A stretch of DNA of 55,677 nucleotides from contig JALSIX010000102.1 of NCBI GenBank assembly GCA_026989655.1, positions 1 to 55,677 of the forward strand, given 5' to 3'. This DNA is from Caldilineaceae bacterium (GTDB lineage Bacteria > Chloroflexota > Anaerolineae > Caldilineales > Caldilineaceae). Of this stretch, positions 43,300 through 52,318 are shown piece after piece (position 1 is the stretch's first letter; every line of letters begins with the position of its first letter). A program made the position numbers and the translations under genes. The notes beneath the pieces were generated by a model, which saw only the letters and a program-made list of their open reading frames with translations, made no database searches and was not told where the DNA came from.

Positions 43300-44115
43300 T
43301 CAGTATTTCTTGACGATGGCCCGGTATGCCATGGGCTCCCGGAACTGGATGAGCTGGCGTTCCTCCCGAACCTGGCGCACCCGGTCCAGGTCGATGGTGG
43401 CCACCGCGTAGCCCTCCACGGGTTCCTCCAACGCGGTGTAGAGCTCGCCCAGGGGCCCCACCAACATGCTGTCGCCCGCGAACTCCAGGGTCGCCTCCTG
43501 GCCCACCCGGTTGGCCGCGGCCATGAAGACCGCGTTCTCCACGGCCCGACTGACCAGATGGGCCCGCCACTGGTCCTGACGGCCCATCTCCCAGTTGGCA
43601 CTGACGGTGAGCAGCTCTGCGCCGTCCAGGGTGAGGGAGCGGGCAGCCTCGGGGAAGATCAGGTCGTGGCCGACGAGCATGCCGAAACGGCCCCACTCCG
43701 CGTCCACGGCCATGAAGCGAAAGCCGCCCCGGTAGATCTGGCGTTCCTCCCCCAGGAGGTGGACTTTCCGGTACACCGCGGCCACGTCGCCGTCGGGGCC
43801 CAGGCAGACCACCGCGTTGTAGAGGATGCTCTCCACCTTTTCCTTGAGGACCATGCCGAAGACGACGTGGGTGCCGAAGTCCGCGGCCCGTTTGGCCAGG
43901 TAGTTCGTCGCGTGGCCAGGCACCCGCTCGGCCAGATCGGTGGCCTGGAGGCCCAGCTCGGTGCCGGTGTAGCTGAGTTCCGGGAAGACGATGAGCTCGG
44001 TGGGCTGTTCGGTGCAGATCCGTTCCACGAAATCGCCCATCTTGCGCAGGTTGTCCTCGGGCCTGCCCAGCGCGGGCTCCATCTGCACCAGGGCCACGGT
44101 GATCTCACGGGGCAT
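43300..44115 (-). CDS. Nitrilase-superfamily protein lacking the catalytic cysteine
   Basis: A 271-residue carbon-nitrogen hydrolase fold. Glu46 (FPELSYTG) and Lys117 (YRKVHLLGEE) of the Glu-Lys-Cys triad are present. The nucleophile position reads GMLVGHDLIFPE, with Gly149 where Cys is expected before the aromatic/His-Asp pair; the codon is GGC. The later motif SANWEMGR and the domain end are intact, and the frame shows no sign of decay. It may be a non-catalytic or differently catalytic member. ATG 44115 begins MPREITVALVQMEP, typical of the family. It heads the group with DUF402, hisH and the PhnP-like gene. Confidence 0.85.
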   Translation of the reverse strand: MPREITVALVQMEPALGRPEDNLRKMGDFVERICTEQPTELIVFPELSYTGTELGLQATDLAERVPGHATNYLAKRAADFGTHVVFGMVLKEKVESILYNAVVCLGPDGDVAAVYRKVHLLGEERQIYRGGFRFMAVDAEWGRFGMLVGHDLIFPEAARSLTLDGAELLTVSANWEMGRQDQWRAHLVSRAVENAVFMAAANRVGQEATLEFAGDSMLVGPLGELYTALEEPVEGYAVATIDLDRVRQVREERQLIQFREPMAYRAIVKKY

Positions 44116-44166
44116 GGGGATGGGTGTCCTTTCCTCCAGCGGGTTGGATCCGATCGCACAGCCCAG

Positions 44167-44175
44167 AGTATAACA
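44167..44175 (-). promoter_or_regulatory. Extended -10 element upstream of the nitrilase-like gene
   Basis: TGTTATACT on the minus strand is an extended -10 (TGn-TATACT), 52 bp upstream of the start at 44115. No good -35 hexamer is visible. Confidence 0.4.
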
Positions 44176-44226
44176 CACGCCGGGGCAAACCTCGGAACCT
44201 CCGCGCTGCCTCCCCGGGGAGGCCAC

Positions 44227-44256
44227 TTCCGATTTCCCGGCCCAATGGGGTACAAT
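44227..44256 (+). promoter_or_regulatory. Candidate promoter of lspA-rluD
   Basis: TTCCGA (44227-44232), 18 bp, TACAAT (44251-44256) on the plus strand, about 60 bp upstream of lspA and divergent to the nitrilase-gene promoter. Confidence 0.45.
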
Positions 44257-44318
44257 GGGAACACCGACAGGGCGACCTGGGGTCGCCGTCCATCCTCGTT
44301 GGAAGGAGAACTGCTGGC

Positions 44319-44897
44319 ATGCCACATACCCGACCTCGTCTTCTCTCGGTGCTGCAGGGCATGATCCCGGTCATCCTGGTGGGCTCTGTGGTGGTTGCCC
44401 TGGACCAGTGGACCAAAGGGCTGATCGAGCAGACTCTCCCCAAGTACACCTCCATGGTGCCGGTGTCCCGCCTGGGCGAATACCTGCTCTTCGAACACGT
44501 GGGCAACTACGGGGCCGCGTTCGGCATCCTGCAGAACCAGGGAGACTTCTTCATCCTGGTGGCCGGGGTGGTGACGGTGGTGATCCTGTACTACGCAGGC
44601 TTCCAGCTCCCTCCCGAACAGCGCATGATCCGGATCTTCATGGGGCTGATCCTGGGCGGTGCCCTGGGCAACGTCATCGACCGGATCACCCAGGGGTATG
44701 TCACGGACTTCGTCAAGATCGGCGTCCCCGGGGTCTACTACTGGCCCAACTTCAACGTCGCGGATGCCTCCATCGTCAGCGGCACCCTCTCCCTGGCCCT
44801 GGTGATCCTCTGGCAGGACCTGCGACACCAGCGCCAGTCCCGGGAGACGGTGGATGCCTCCAAGGCCTCGGACCCCCAGGCCGAAGGGGCCGGCTAG
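44319..44897 (+). CDS. lspA: Lipoprotein signal peptidase (signal peptidase II)
   Basis: A 192-residue polytopic aspartyl protease that removes signal peptides from lipoproteins, of which several are encoded here. Family motifs are ALDQWTKG in helix 1, VGNYGAAFG, and the catalytic Asp pair in GNVIDRITQGYVTDF and FNVADASIV. ATG 44319 follows GGAAGGAG by ten bases. The C-terminal ~30 residues form a hydrophilic tail. It is followed by rluD within 34 bp, the same order found in many bacteria. Confidence 0.95.
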   Translation: MPHTRPRLLSVLQGMIPVILVGSVVVALDQWTKGLIEQTLPKYTSMVPVSRLGEYLLFEHVGNYGAAFGILQNQGDFFILVAGVVTVVILYYAGFQLPPEQRMIRIFMGLILGGALGNVIDRITQGYVTDFVKIGVPGVYYWPNFNVADASIVSGTLSLALVILWQDLRHQRQSRETVDASKASDPQAEGAG

Positions 44898-44930
44898 GCG
44901 AGGAGGGCCCTCTCCACGCCCGTGGACGGC

Positions 44931-45896
44931 ATGGATGCGCCTCCGCTCGTCCTGGTGGTCTCGCCCGAGGATGCCGGTGAGCGCCTGGACCGATGGCTGG
45001 CCGCCCGGCTGCCCGAGCACAGCCGCAGCCAGGTCCAGCGCTGGATCCGGCAGGGGAGGGTGTGGGTGGATGGAACATCGGCCAAGCCGGCACACCGGGT
45101 GGAGCCCGGGGAGACCGTGGCGGTCCACATCCCTCCCCCCGAGGAGACCGCCCTGCGGCCCGAGGCCATTCCCCTGACCATCCTCTACGAGGACGCGGAC
45201 CTGCTGGTGGTGGACAAGCCCCCGGGCATGGTGGTCCACCCTGGCCCCGGCCACCCCCGGGGCACCCTGGTGCAGGCCGTCCTCCACCGCTGCCCCGACA
45301 TCCAGGGCGTGGGCGGCGAGAAGCGCCCGGGCATCGTCCACCGACTGGACAAGGACACCTCGGGCCTGATCCTGGTGGCCAAGAACGACCGGGCCCACCG
45401 TTACCTGCAACGGCAGTTCGCGGAGCGCAAGGTCCACAAGGAGTACCTGGCCCTGGTGGCGGGGCGGCCCGATCCCGCGGCCGGTCGGATCGTGGCCCCC
45501 ATCGGCCGCCATCCGGTCCATCGCAAGCGCATGGCCGTGCTGCCGCGAGACCCCGTCACCGGGCAGAGCCGGGGCCGAGAGGCCATCACCCAGTACGAGA
45601 CGCTGGCCAGCTATCGGCTCCCGAGGGCCCGAGGGGCGGCACCGCCCTTCACCCTGGTTCGGGCCGTGCCCCTCACCGGTCGCACGCACCAGATCCGGGT
45701 CCATCTGGCCTGGCTCGGCCACCCCGTGGTGGGCGACCCGGTCTATGGCCCCCGGCGGCCACACCTGACCGGGCCCCGGCTCTTCCTCCACGCCCATCGG
45801 CTACGGTTGCGCCTTCCCTCCGGCCTGGAACGGGCATTTGTGTCCCCGCTGCCGCGGGATCTGCGCCAACTCCTCGAAGGGCTGGAACCCGGATAG
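44931..45896 (+). CDS. rluD: RluD-type 23S rRNA pseudouridine synthase
   Basis: A 321-residue enzyme with an N-terminal S4 RNA-binding domain (GERLDRWLAARLPEHSRSQV, WIRQGRVWVDG) and a RluA-family catalytic domain. VVDKPPGMVVHPG is present, and the catalytic Asp lies in HRLDKDTSGLILVAK. LTGRTHQIRVHLAWLGHPVVG ends the core. GTG 44922 is an alternative start three codons upstream; neither has an ideal Shine-Dalgarno sequence. RluD modifies helix 69 of 23S rRNA in E. coli; the exact target here is inferred by family. Confidence 0.92.
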   Translation: MDAPPLVLVVSPEDAGERLDRWLAARLPEHSRSQVQRWIRQGRVWVDGTSAKPAHRVEPGETVAVHIPPPEETALRPEAIPLTILYEDADLLVVDKPPGMVVHPGPGHPRGTLVQAVLHRCPDIQGVGGEKRPGIVHRLDKDTSGLILVAKNDRAHRYLQRQFAERKVHKEYLALVAGRPDPAAGRIVAPIGRHPVHRKRMAVLPRDPVTGQSRGREAITQYETLASYRLPRARGAAPPFTLVRAVPLTGRTHQIRVHLAWLGHPVVGDPVYGPRRPHLTGPRLFLHAHRLRLRLPSGLERAFVSPLPRDLRQLLEGLEPG

Positions 45897-45949
45897 ATGA
45901 AGAGGGCGTCCGGCCCAGGAGGAACGGATCTCGGGCTTCGGGCCGGGCT

Positions 45950-48511
45950 CTACACCCACTTGGCCAGACCCAGTTCGTAGGGGTGGATCAGCTCTGGGTG
46001 GTGGGGACGTACCCGGATGCCCACGGCCAGGCGTCCGCTGTCCTCGGGATGGAGCACCCCTCGATAGTCCACCGCGCCGTCGGGCCGCGACTTCTCCGGC
46101 TCCATGGGCACGGCCCGAGGCCGACGCAACAGGCCCTCGGGATCGGGGGCTCCCACCACGATCTCCACGGCCAGGTCCTCGGGCTGCAGATGCCCGGACC
46201 ACACCCGAGCGCCCAGCTCCACCGGATCGCCCACATGGGCCTGGGCCGGGACGCCCCGGAGGAGCTGGATCTGGACCGTGGACCAGTGCTCCCGGATCCG
46301 TCGCTTCCAGGCGGCCACCTCCCGGGCCACCCGAAAGCCCTCCAGCCGGTAGCGGCGGCTGTGTGCGTCCGCGGGGATGTAGTAGGTCCGGATGTAGTCC
46401 TTGACCATGCGGCGGGTGCTGAACCGGGGGGCGCAGCTCCGCACCGCAGCCCGCATTCGCTGCAGCCAGGCCTGGGGGATCCCCTCCTCGTCCCGTTCGT
46501 AGTAGGCCGGCAGGATCTCCTGCTCCAGGAGCGCGTAGAGGCTCAGCGCGTCGGCCTCGTCCTGGGTCTCCTGGTCCTTGTATTCCCGCTTCTCGCCGAT
46601 GGCCCAACCGTTGCTGCCATCGTAGGCCTCGTGCCACCAGCCGTCCAGGACGCTGAAGTGGGGCACCGCGCACAGGGCAGCCTTCTGGCCGCTGGTGCCG
46701 CTGGCCTCGTAGGGGCGACGAGGGGTGTTGAGCCAGAGGTCCACGCCGGCCACCAGATGGCGGGCGATGTGGATATCGTAGTTCTCCACGAAGACGATCC
46801 GGCCCTGGAGCTCCGGATCCTGGCTGAGCTGGTAGACCCGCTGCAACATGGCCTTGCCCGGCTCGTCCTTGGGGTGGGCCTTGCCCGCGAAGATGATCTG
46901 GACCGGCCGTTCCGGGTCCGTCAGGATCCGTCGAATCCGCTCCAGGTCTCGGAAGATGAGGGTGGCCCGTTTGTAGGTGGCAAAGCGGCGGGCAAAGCCG
47001 ATGGTCAGGATGTCGGGATCGAGCAGGCCTGCCGCCCAATCCAGCCGACGGGGCCCCTCGCCGTGGCGGCGGAACTGGGCCTGCAGCCGCTCCCGGATCC
47101 GCGCGATGGCCTGCTCCTTGCATCGGCGATGGGCCGCCCAGAGTTCCTGGGCAGGGATGGCCTCCAGGGGCTTCCAGGTCCCGGGATCGTCCACCTCCTC
47201 CAGCCAGTCGTCGGGCAGGTAGCGGGCGTAGAGCTCCCGGAGCTCCGGCACCAGCCAGGTACCCGTGTGGACCCCGTTGGTGATGTGCCCGATGGGCACC
47301 TGCTCCACCGGCAGATCGGGCCACAGGTCCCGCCACATCCGCCGGCTCACGTGGCCATGGAGCTGGCTGACACCGTTGTGGTAGCCGCTCAGCCGGAGGG
47401 CCAGGACGGTCATGTTGAAGTGGGGGCCCCAGCCCTGGTCGTATCGGGCCAGGTCCATGAAGCGGTCCCGATCGATGCCCAGTTGTCCCCAATACTGCCA
47501 GAAGAACTTCTCCACCAGCTCGAAGGTGAAGGCATCGTGGCCCGCGGGCACAGGAGTGTGGGTGGTGAAGAGGTTGCCGGCCCGGACCACCTCCACCGCG
47601 GTGTCGAAGTCCAGGCCCTCTTCCTGGACCAGCTCTCGGATCCGCTCCAGGCCGAGGAACGCGCTATGCCCCTCGTTCATGTGCCACACCGTGGGCCTCA
47701 GGCCCAGGGCCCGAAGCACCCGTACCCCACCGATGCCCAGGACCACCTCCTGGCTGATGCGCATCTCCGTGTCGCCGCCGTAGAGCCGGGCGCTCAGCTC
47801 CCGGTCCTGGGGCGCGTTGCGTTCCACGTCTGTGTCCATCAGGTACAGGGCCACCCGCCCCACCTGGATGCGCCACACCTCCGCGTAGACCGTCCGCCCG
47901 GGCAGGTCCACGTGGACGAGGATGGGACGCCCCTGGGCGTCCGTGGCCTTGGTTGCGGGCACTTCGGCGAAGTCGATCTTCTCGTAGAGGGCTTCCTGGG
48001 TGCCGTCTGCGGCGATGCGCTGGGTGAAATAGCCCTGGGGATAGAGGAAGCCCACCCCCACGAAGGGAAGGCCCAGGTCGCTGGCCTCCTTGCAGTGGTC
48101 GCCGCTGAGGATGCCCAGGCCACCGCTGTAGATGGGCAGGGATTCGTGGAGGCCGAACTCCGCGCTGAAGTAGGCCACCAGGAAATCCTCCCGAGGACCG
48201 AACTCCCGGCGGAACCAGGTGTCCGCATCCGGGTCCATGTAGGCGTCGAACGCGGCCATGACCCGATGATAGTGGTCCAGGAAGTCCGGATCCCGGGCCA
48301 GACGGTCCAGGTGACGTTGGCGGACGTCTCGCAGGAGCTTCACCGGATTCTGGTTCGAGGCCTGCCACAGCTCCGGGTCGATGCGTTCGAACAGGGCCTG
48401 GGCGTCCGGGTGCCAGCTCCACCAGAGGTTGTAGGCCAGCTCCTGGAGCCGGGCAACGGCCTCTGGGAGCCGGGGGAAGACGGAGATGCGTCCGATCAGG
48501 TGGATGGGCAT
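45950..48511 (-). CDS. glgP: Alpha-glucan (glycogen/maltodextrin) phosphorylase
   Basis: An 853-residue GT35 enzyme of the bacterial/archaeal short type, releasing glucose-1-phosphate from alpha-1,4-glucans. The N-terminal ELAYNLWWSWHPDAQALF is the hallmark of this subtype. The active-site region shows SGGLGILSGDHCKEASDLG, HMNEGHSAFLGLERI, GHITNGVHTGTW and, near the pyridoxal-phosphate site, EASGTSGQKAAL and NGWAIGE. ATG 48511 (MPIHLIGRIS) is chosen against a longer frame to 48559. It lies 63 bp downstream of pgl, linking glucan breakdown with the pentose phosphate pathway. Confidence 0.95.
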   Translation of the reverse strand: MPIHLIGRISVFPRLPEAVARLQELAYNLWWSWHPDAQALFERIDPELWQASNQNPVKLLRDVRQRHLDRLARDPDFLDHYHRVMAAFDAYMDPDADTWFRREFGPREDFLVAYFSAEFGLHESLPIYSGGLGILSGDHCKEASDLGLPFVGVGFLYPQGYFTQRIAADGTQEALYEKIDFAEVPATKATDAQGRPILVHVDLPGRTVYAEVWRIQVGRVALYLMDTDVERNAPQDRELSARLYGGDTEMRISQEVVLGIGGVRVLRALGLRPTVWHMNEGHSAFLGLERIRELVQEEGLDFDTAVEVVRAGNLFTTHTPVPAGHDAFTFELVEKFFWQYWGQLGIDRDRFMDLARYDQGWGPHFNMTVLALRLSGYHNGVSQLHGHVSRRMWRDLWPDLPVEQVPIGHITNGVHTGTWLVPELRELYARYLPDDWLEEVDDPGTWKPLEAIPAQELWAAHRRCKEQAIARIRERLQAQFRRHGEGPRRLDWAAGLLDPDILTIGFARRFATYKRATLIFRDLERIRRILTDPERPVQIIFAGKAHPKDEPGKAMLQRVYQLSQDPELQGRIVFVENYDIHIARHLVAGVDLWLNTPRRPYEASGTSGQKAALCAVPHFSVLDGWWHEAYDGSNGWAIGEKREYKDQETQDEADALSLYALLEQEILPAYYERDEEGIPQAWLQRMRAAVRSCAPRFSTRRMVKDYIRTYYIPADAHSRRYRLEGFRVAREVAAWKRRIREHWSTVQIQLLRGVPAQAHVGDPVELGARVWSGHLQPEDLAVEIVVGAPDPEGLLRRPRAVPMEPEKSRPDGAVDYRGVLHPEDSGRLAVGIRVRPHHPELIHPYELGLAKWV

Positions 48512-48574
48512 GGGGAAACTCCAACTCCTTCCAGTCTCTGGGGCGATGGCCAGGCGCAACGGTCCCCGCGGAGG

Positions 48575-49405
48575 TCAGTCCGTCTCCACCGGGGCCATCT
48601 CCTCCTCGACGCGGGCAAAGGCCTCCTGGTCCATCAGCCAGGTCAGATGGCCGTCCACGGGCTGGACCCCCTGGACGGGGACACGCCGGGGCTCGTAGGG
48701 GCCACACAGGGCCTGGTAGACCGCCGGGGCCTTGTCCCTGCCGGACACCAGGATGAACACCCGATGGGCCGCGTTGATCAGCGGGTAGGTGAAGGTGATC
48801 CGGGGCACGGGAAGCCGGGGGACGGCATTGGCCACCACCAGCCGCTCCTCCTCGTCCAGGGCCGGGGTGTCCGGAAAGAGAGAGGCGGTGTGGCCATCCG
48901 CGCCCATGCCCAGGAGGATCAGGTCGAAGCGGGGCCGGTCACCGGCCCGGGAGCGGGGATCGGCCGGCACCAGCTCCCGAACGGTGGTCTCGTAGGCCAC
49001 CGCGGCCTGTTCCGGGGGGAGTTCGGTGGGCACCCGCAGCACCATGCCCGGTGGGGTGGACAGGTGGGAGAGGAGGACCTCCTTCACCATGCGGTAGTTG
49101 CTGTCCGGATGGTCGGGAGGCACACACCGCTCGTCGCTCCAGAAGAGATGCCAGTCCCGCCAGGCGATGTCCGGGTCCTGGGCCAGCCGTTGGTAGAGGG
49201 GGCGGGGGGTGGAGCCGCCCGCCAGGGCGACTCGAAAGGCCCGACGTTGGGCTACAGAGACCACCGCGGCCGCGGTGACCAGCTCCGCGGCCACTCGGAC
49301 CAGCTCCTCGCGGCTGGGCAGGACCTCCACCCGATGGCGAGGATGGCCGTGGAGATGTCGGAGTTCGGCGGACCCCTGGGGAGGATCCGACGGGAACAAG
49401 GTCAT
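48575..49405 (-). CDS. pgl: 6-phosphogluconolactonase
   Basis: A 276-residue DevB-type lactonase, the second step of the oxidative pentose phosphate pathway. ALAGGSTPRPLYQRL binds the phosphate, WSDERCVPPDHPDSNYRM is the central signature, and LLGMGADGHTASLFPDT carries the catalytic His. The N-terminal ~25 residues are an extension. ATG 49405 is taken at the protein N-terminus MTLFPSDPP; the open frame runs on antisense to the next gene. It is divergent from the membrane protein gene at 49493 with 87 bp between them. Confidence 0.94.
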   Translation of the reverse strand: MTLFPSDPPQGSAELRHLHGHPRHRVEVLPSREELVRVAAELVTAAAVVSVAQRRAFRVALAGGSTPRPLYQRLAQDPDIAWRDWHLFWSDERCVPPDHPDSNYRMVKEVLLSHLSTPPGMVLRVPTELPPEQAAVAYETTVRELVPADPRSRAGDRPRFDLILLGMGADGHTASLFPDTPALDEEERLVVANAVPRLPVPRITFTYPLINAAHRVFILVSGRDKAPAVYQALCGPYEPRRVPVQGVQPVDGHLTWLMDQEAFARVEEEMAPVETD

Positions 49406-49492
49406 GGCGGTTGCCTCGGTGTGCCATCTTGGGCCCTGGCTTGTGCCTGGCGTGGGGCAGAAGTTTGGATCTTCGGCCTGCACAATGATAGC

Positions 49493-52291
49493 ATGGAACC
49501 CATGGCCGTCCAACCCGCATCCTCGGGCCCAGAGCGCCCGACGGAGGGCTCGCTGCATCGCCCTGGGGCGGACTGGATACTCTGGGCCTCGGTGTTCGCC
49601 GGGAGCATGGGGCTGGCCGGGCTCTTCCTGGCCCCCCTGTGGAGCCGTCCTGGCCTTCCCAACACCGCGGACGGGCTGCTCCACGTCCAGCGGGCCGCGG
49701 TGTTGGCCTGGAGCCTGGACCAGGGGGTCCTCTGGCCCCGGTGGCTGCCCCAGGTCTACGCGGGCCTGGGCGCGCCGGTGTTCCACTACTACAGTCCCCT
49801 CTTCCACTGGCTGATCGGCCTGTTCCACTGGGCCGGCGTTCCCCTGGATGTGGCGGTGAAGGCCCTTGTCACGGCCGGATTCGTGGCCGGAGGGCTGGGC
49901 GTCGGGGCCTGGCTGTGGGGCCTGCTGTCCATCCGTCGACCTGGATCCCTGCTGGTGGGCATGGCCCTCTACCTCTCCGCCCCCTTCCTCTTCCGGGAGT
50001 ACTACGTACAAGGGGACTATCCCCAGCTTCTGGCCTGGATGTGGACCCCCGTGTGCCTGGCCGGGGTGACGGCTCTCCACGGAAATGGCCATCCTGCCCT
50101 GCGCCTGGCCGTGCCCCTGAGCCTGGCCATCCTGGTACTCCTCCACCATCTGACCGCCCTGCTGGTGGCCGGGCTGTTGGTCCTCTGCTGGCTGGCCCTG
50201 GCCGCCCTGGCCCCCCAGGGGAGGGGCCTATGGCGCACGGCCATGGGCGGTCTGCTGGGGCTCGGCCTGGCCGGGTTCTACTGGTTGCCGGCCCTGGGCG
50301 ACCTGGCCTGGGTCCAGATCGAGCGGGCCCGCTCCGGTTTCTTTCTCTATTCCCGTTACTGGCTGAGCGGGTCGGAGCTCCTCTCGCCGGTGCCGGTGAT
50401 GGACACCCGGGCGGCCAACCCACCCTTGCCCCACACCCCTGGGCTTCCGGCATGGCTGGCCCTGGCCCTTGGAGGCCTTCTGTGGGCACGGCCGTGGGCA
50501 CGAGGCCGGTGCCCACCGCGGCAGGGCCGGGAGCTCTGGGTCGGTGCGGCCCTGGGGGTGGCCGGCCTGGCCCTCGCCCTGACCACCGCCCAGGCCGCCC
50601 CCCTCTGGGAGCGTCTCTCCCTGTTGCAGATGTTCCAGTTTCCCTGGAGGTTCCTGGGCCTGGTCTCCCTGGCCGCGGCGCCCGTGGCCGCGTGGACGCT
50701 GGACCAACTTCAGGGACGGCTGCGTTCCCTGGCCTTGGTGACCGCTCTCCTGGGGATCGGGGTGGCGGCAGGGCCCTTCCTCTTCCCCAACCGGCCCTTC
50801 CTCCCCCTGGCCCAGGTGGGCCTGGAGACCATCAAGGCCCGGGAACAGGCGGTGGGCACCTGGGGCACCACGGGCAGCAACGAGTTTCTGCCGATCTGGG
50901 CCGATCTGGAGGCCATTCTCCAGCCAACGGTCCGTTCCCAGGCCCTGCCGGTGAGGTGGCGTTCACCCCACCGGGGGGATACCTGGGTGCCGGGGACCGA
51001 GGCCCCCTCTGCCCTGGACCTGCGTCTCCTCTACTTCCCCGCGTGGCAGGTCCACCGGGCGGACGGGCGCCCGGTGGCCGCGGAGCCCTCCCCTGTGGGG
51101 CTGCTGCGGGTGCGGGATCCCGGCGTGGGTTCCCTCTCCATCCGTTGGGCTGGAAGCCGGTGGCAGCACCGGGGCGCGTGGCTGAGCGCCCTGGCCGGCA
51201 TCCTGGCCCTGGCCTGGGCCGGGAGGGCTCTCGGTCCAGAGAGCGGGCGAGGAAAAAGGCCGGCACCGTCTCCAGGGTTCGTGGTGGACTCGGCCCGCCG
51301 GGAGGCGCTATGGGGGCTGGGCGCCCTGGTGGGCCTGATGGGGGTGCGGGCGCTCCTGGCCCGGCATCCCTTGGGGATCTTCCAGCGCCATTCGCCGCCT
51401 GGCCAGGTGCTGGGTGTGGCCCACCCGCTGGATGTGCCCTTGGCCCTGGACGGGGTAGAGCGGGTGTCCCTGCTGGGATGGGAGCTGCTCACCACACCCC
51501 GCCCCCGGCCGGGGAGCGGGGTGCGGGTTCGGCTCTACTGGCAGCCCCTGGGGCCCCTGGATGTGGACCTGGCCAGCATGGTCCACCTCTACACCCCGGC
51601 CACCCGGACCTCCTGGGCGGTGGGGCAGAACATGCACCCGGGCCAGATCCCCACCCGACACTGGCATCCTGCCCTCTACTACGTGGACCAGGTGGAGATC
51701 TCCCTTCCCGTGGATACCCCTCCGGCCACCTTCACCCTGGCGGCAGGGCTGGTCACCCGGGACGATCGGCGGCTGTTGCCGCCGGGCAACCCGGATGGCC
51801 TGATCTTCCTGGGAGAGATCCGGCTGGAGCCCCTGCGCGCGGGGTGGCTCCAGGCGGTGCGGCCCCAGGTGCCCACCCCCGCGGACACAGAGGTGGGGCT
51901 CCATCTCCAGGGCTACGATCTGCTCCCCGCACCGGGTGGCCCCGTCCTGCGCCTCTACTGGACCCCTGTGGCGCCGGTCCGCCAGGATTGGACCGTCTAC
52001 GTTCACCTCTACCATCCCCGGGGCCCGCGGATCGCCCAGTACGATGGGCCTCCCCTGGCCGGGCTGCTTCCCACCCGGGAATGGGAGCCCGGCCGTCTAT
52101 ATGTGGACCGCCGGGTGTTGCCCCTGCCCGAGCCACTGGAGCCGGGGGTCTACCGCTTCCTCGTGGGCCTGTATCGGGTGGAGACCGGGGAGCGAGCCCT
52201 CTTCCGGCCGAGGTCAGGGGCCCCGTCCAATGCCTTCCAGGACGGCGGGCTGGTCATCGCCATGGCGGTTTCGGGAGAACCACGGCCGTGA
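49493..52291 (+). CDS. PTPS-related polytopic membrane protein with two C-terminal beta modules
   Basis: A 932-residue protein. The first ~570 residues hold a dozen or so hydrophobic segments; the first external loop has the pattern ADGLLHVQRA...WPRWLPQVYAGLGAP-FHYYSPLFHW of the 6-pyruvoyl-tetrahydropterin-synthase-related membrane family, which resembles GT-C glycosyltransferases. A further membrane pair lies near residue 570-620. The last ~270 residues contain two modules (RVRLYWQPLGPLD...MVHLYTP and LRLYWTPVAPVRQ...YVHLYHP) like those at the end of the protein encoded at 14119-16959. ATG 49493 is chosen with a second ATG at 49502; the leader may be very short. Probably surface glycan assembly; the substrate is unknown. 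Confidence 0.8.
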   Translation: MEPMAVQPASSGPERPTEGSLHRPGADWILWASVFAGSMGLAGLFLAPLWSRPGLPNTADGLLHVQRAAVLAWSLDQGVLWPRWLPQVYAGLGAPVFHYYSPLFHWLIGLFHWAGVPLDVAVKALVTAGFVAGGLGVGAWLWGLLSIRRPGSLLVGMALYLSAPFLFREYYVQGDYPQLLAWMWTPVCLAGVTALHGNGHPALRLAVPLSLAILVLLHHLTALLVAGLLVLCWLALAALAPQGRGLWRTAMGGLLGLGLAGFYWLPALGDLAWVQIERARSGFFLYSRYWLSGSELLSPVPVMDTRAANPPLPHTPGLPAWLALALGGLLWARPWARGRCPPRQGRELWVGAALGVAGLALALTTAQAAPLWERLSLLQMFQFPWRFLGLVSLAAAPVAAWTLDQLQGRLRSLALVTALLGIGVAAGPFLFPNRPFLPLAQVGLETIKAREQAVGTWGTTGSNEFLPIWADLEAILQPTVRSQALPVRWRSPHRGDTWVPGTEAPSALDLRLLYFPAWQVHRADGRPVAAEPSPVGLLRVRDPGVGSLSIRWAGSRWQHRGAWLSALAGILALAWAGRALGPESGRGKRPAPSPGFVVDSARREALWGLGALVGLMGVRALLARHPLGIFQRHSPPGQVLGVAHPLDVPLALDGVERVSLLGWELLTTPRPRPGSGVRVRLYWQPLGPLDVDLASMVHLYTPATRTSWAVGQNMHPGQIPTRHWHPALYYVDQVEISLPVDTPPATFTLAAGLVTRDDRRLLPPGNPDGLIFLGEIRLEPLRAGWLQAVRPQVPTPADTEVGLHLQGYDLLPAPGGPVLRLYWTPVAPVRQDWTVYVHLYHPRGPRIAQYDGPPLAGLLPTREWEPGRLYVDRRVLPLPEPLEPGVYRFLVGLYRVETGERALFRPRSGAPSNAFQDGGLVIAMAVSGEPRP

Positions 52292-52318
52292 CCATGATAG
52301 ACCACCTTCCTCTCATGT

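Noticed and set aside
44993-52291. A 2432-codon stop-free frame on the plus strand
   Set aside because: Only the part from 49493 resembles a protein family. The rest is another frame of rluD and the antisense of glgP and pgl; long stop-free frames are expected in such GC-rich DNA.
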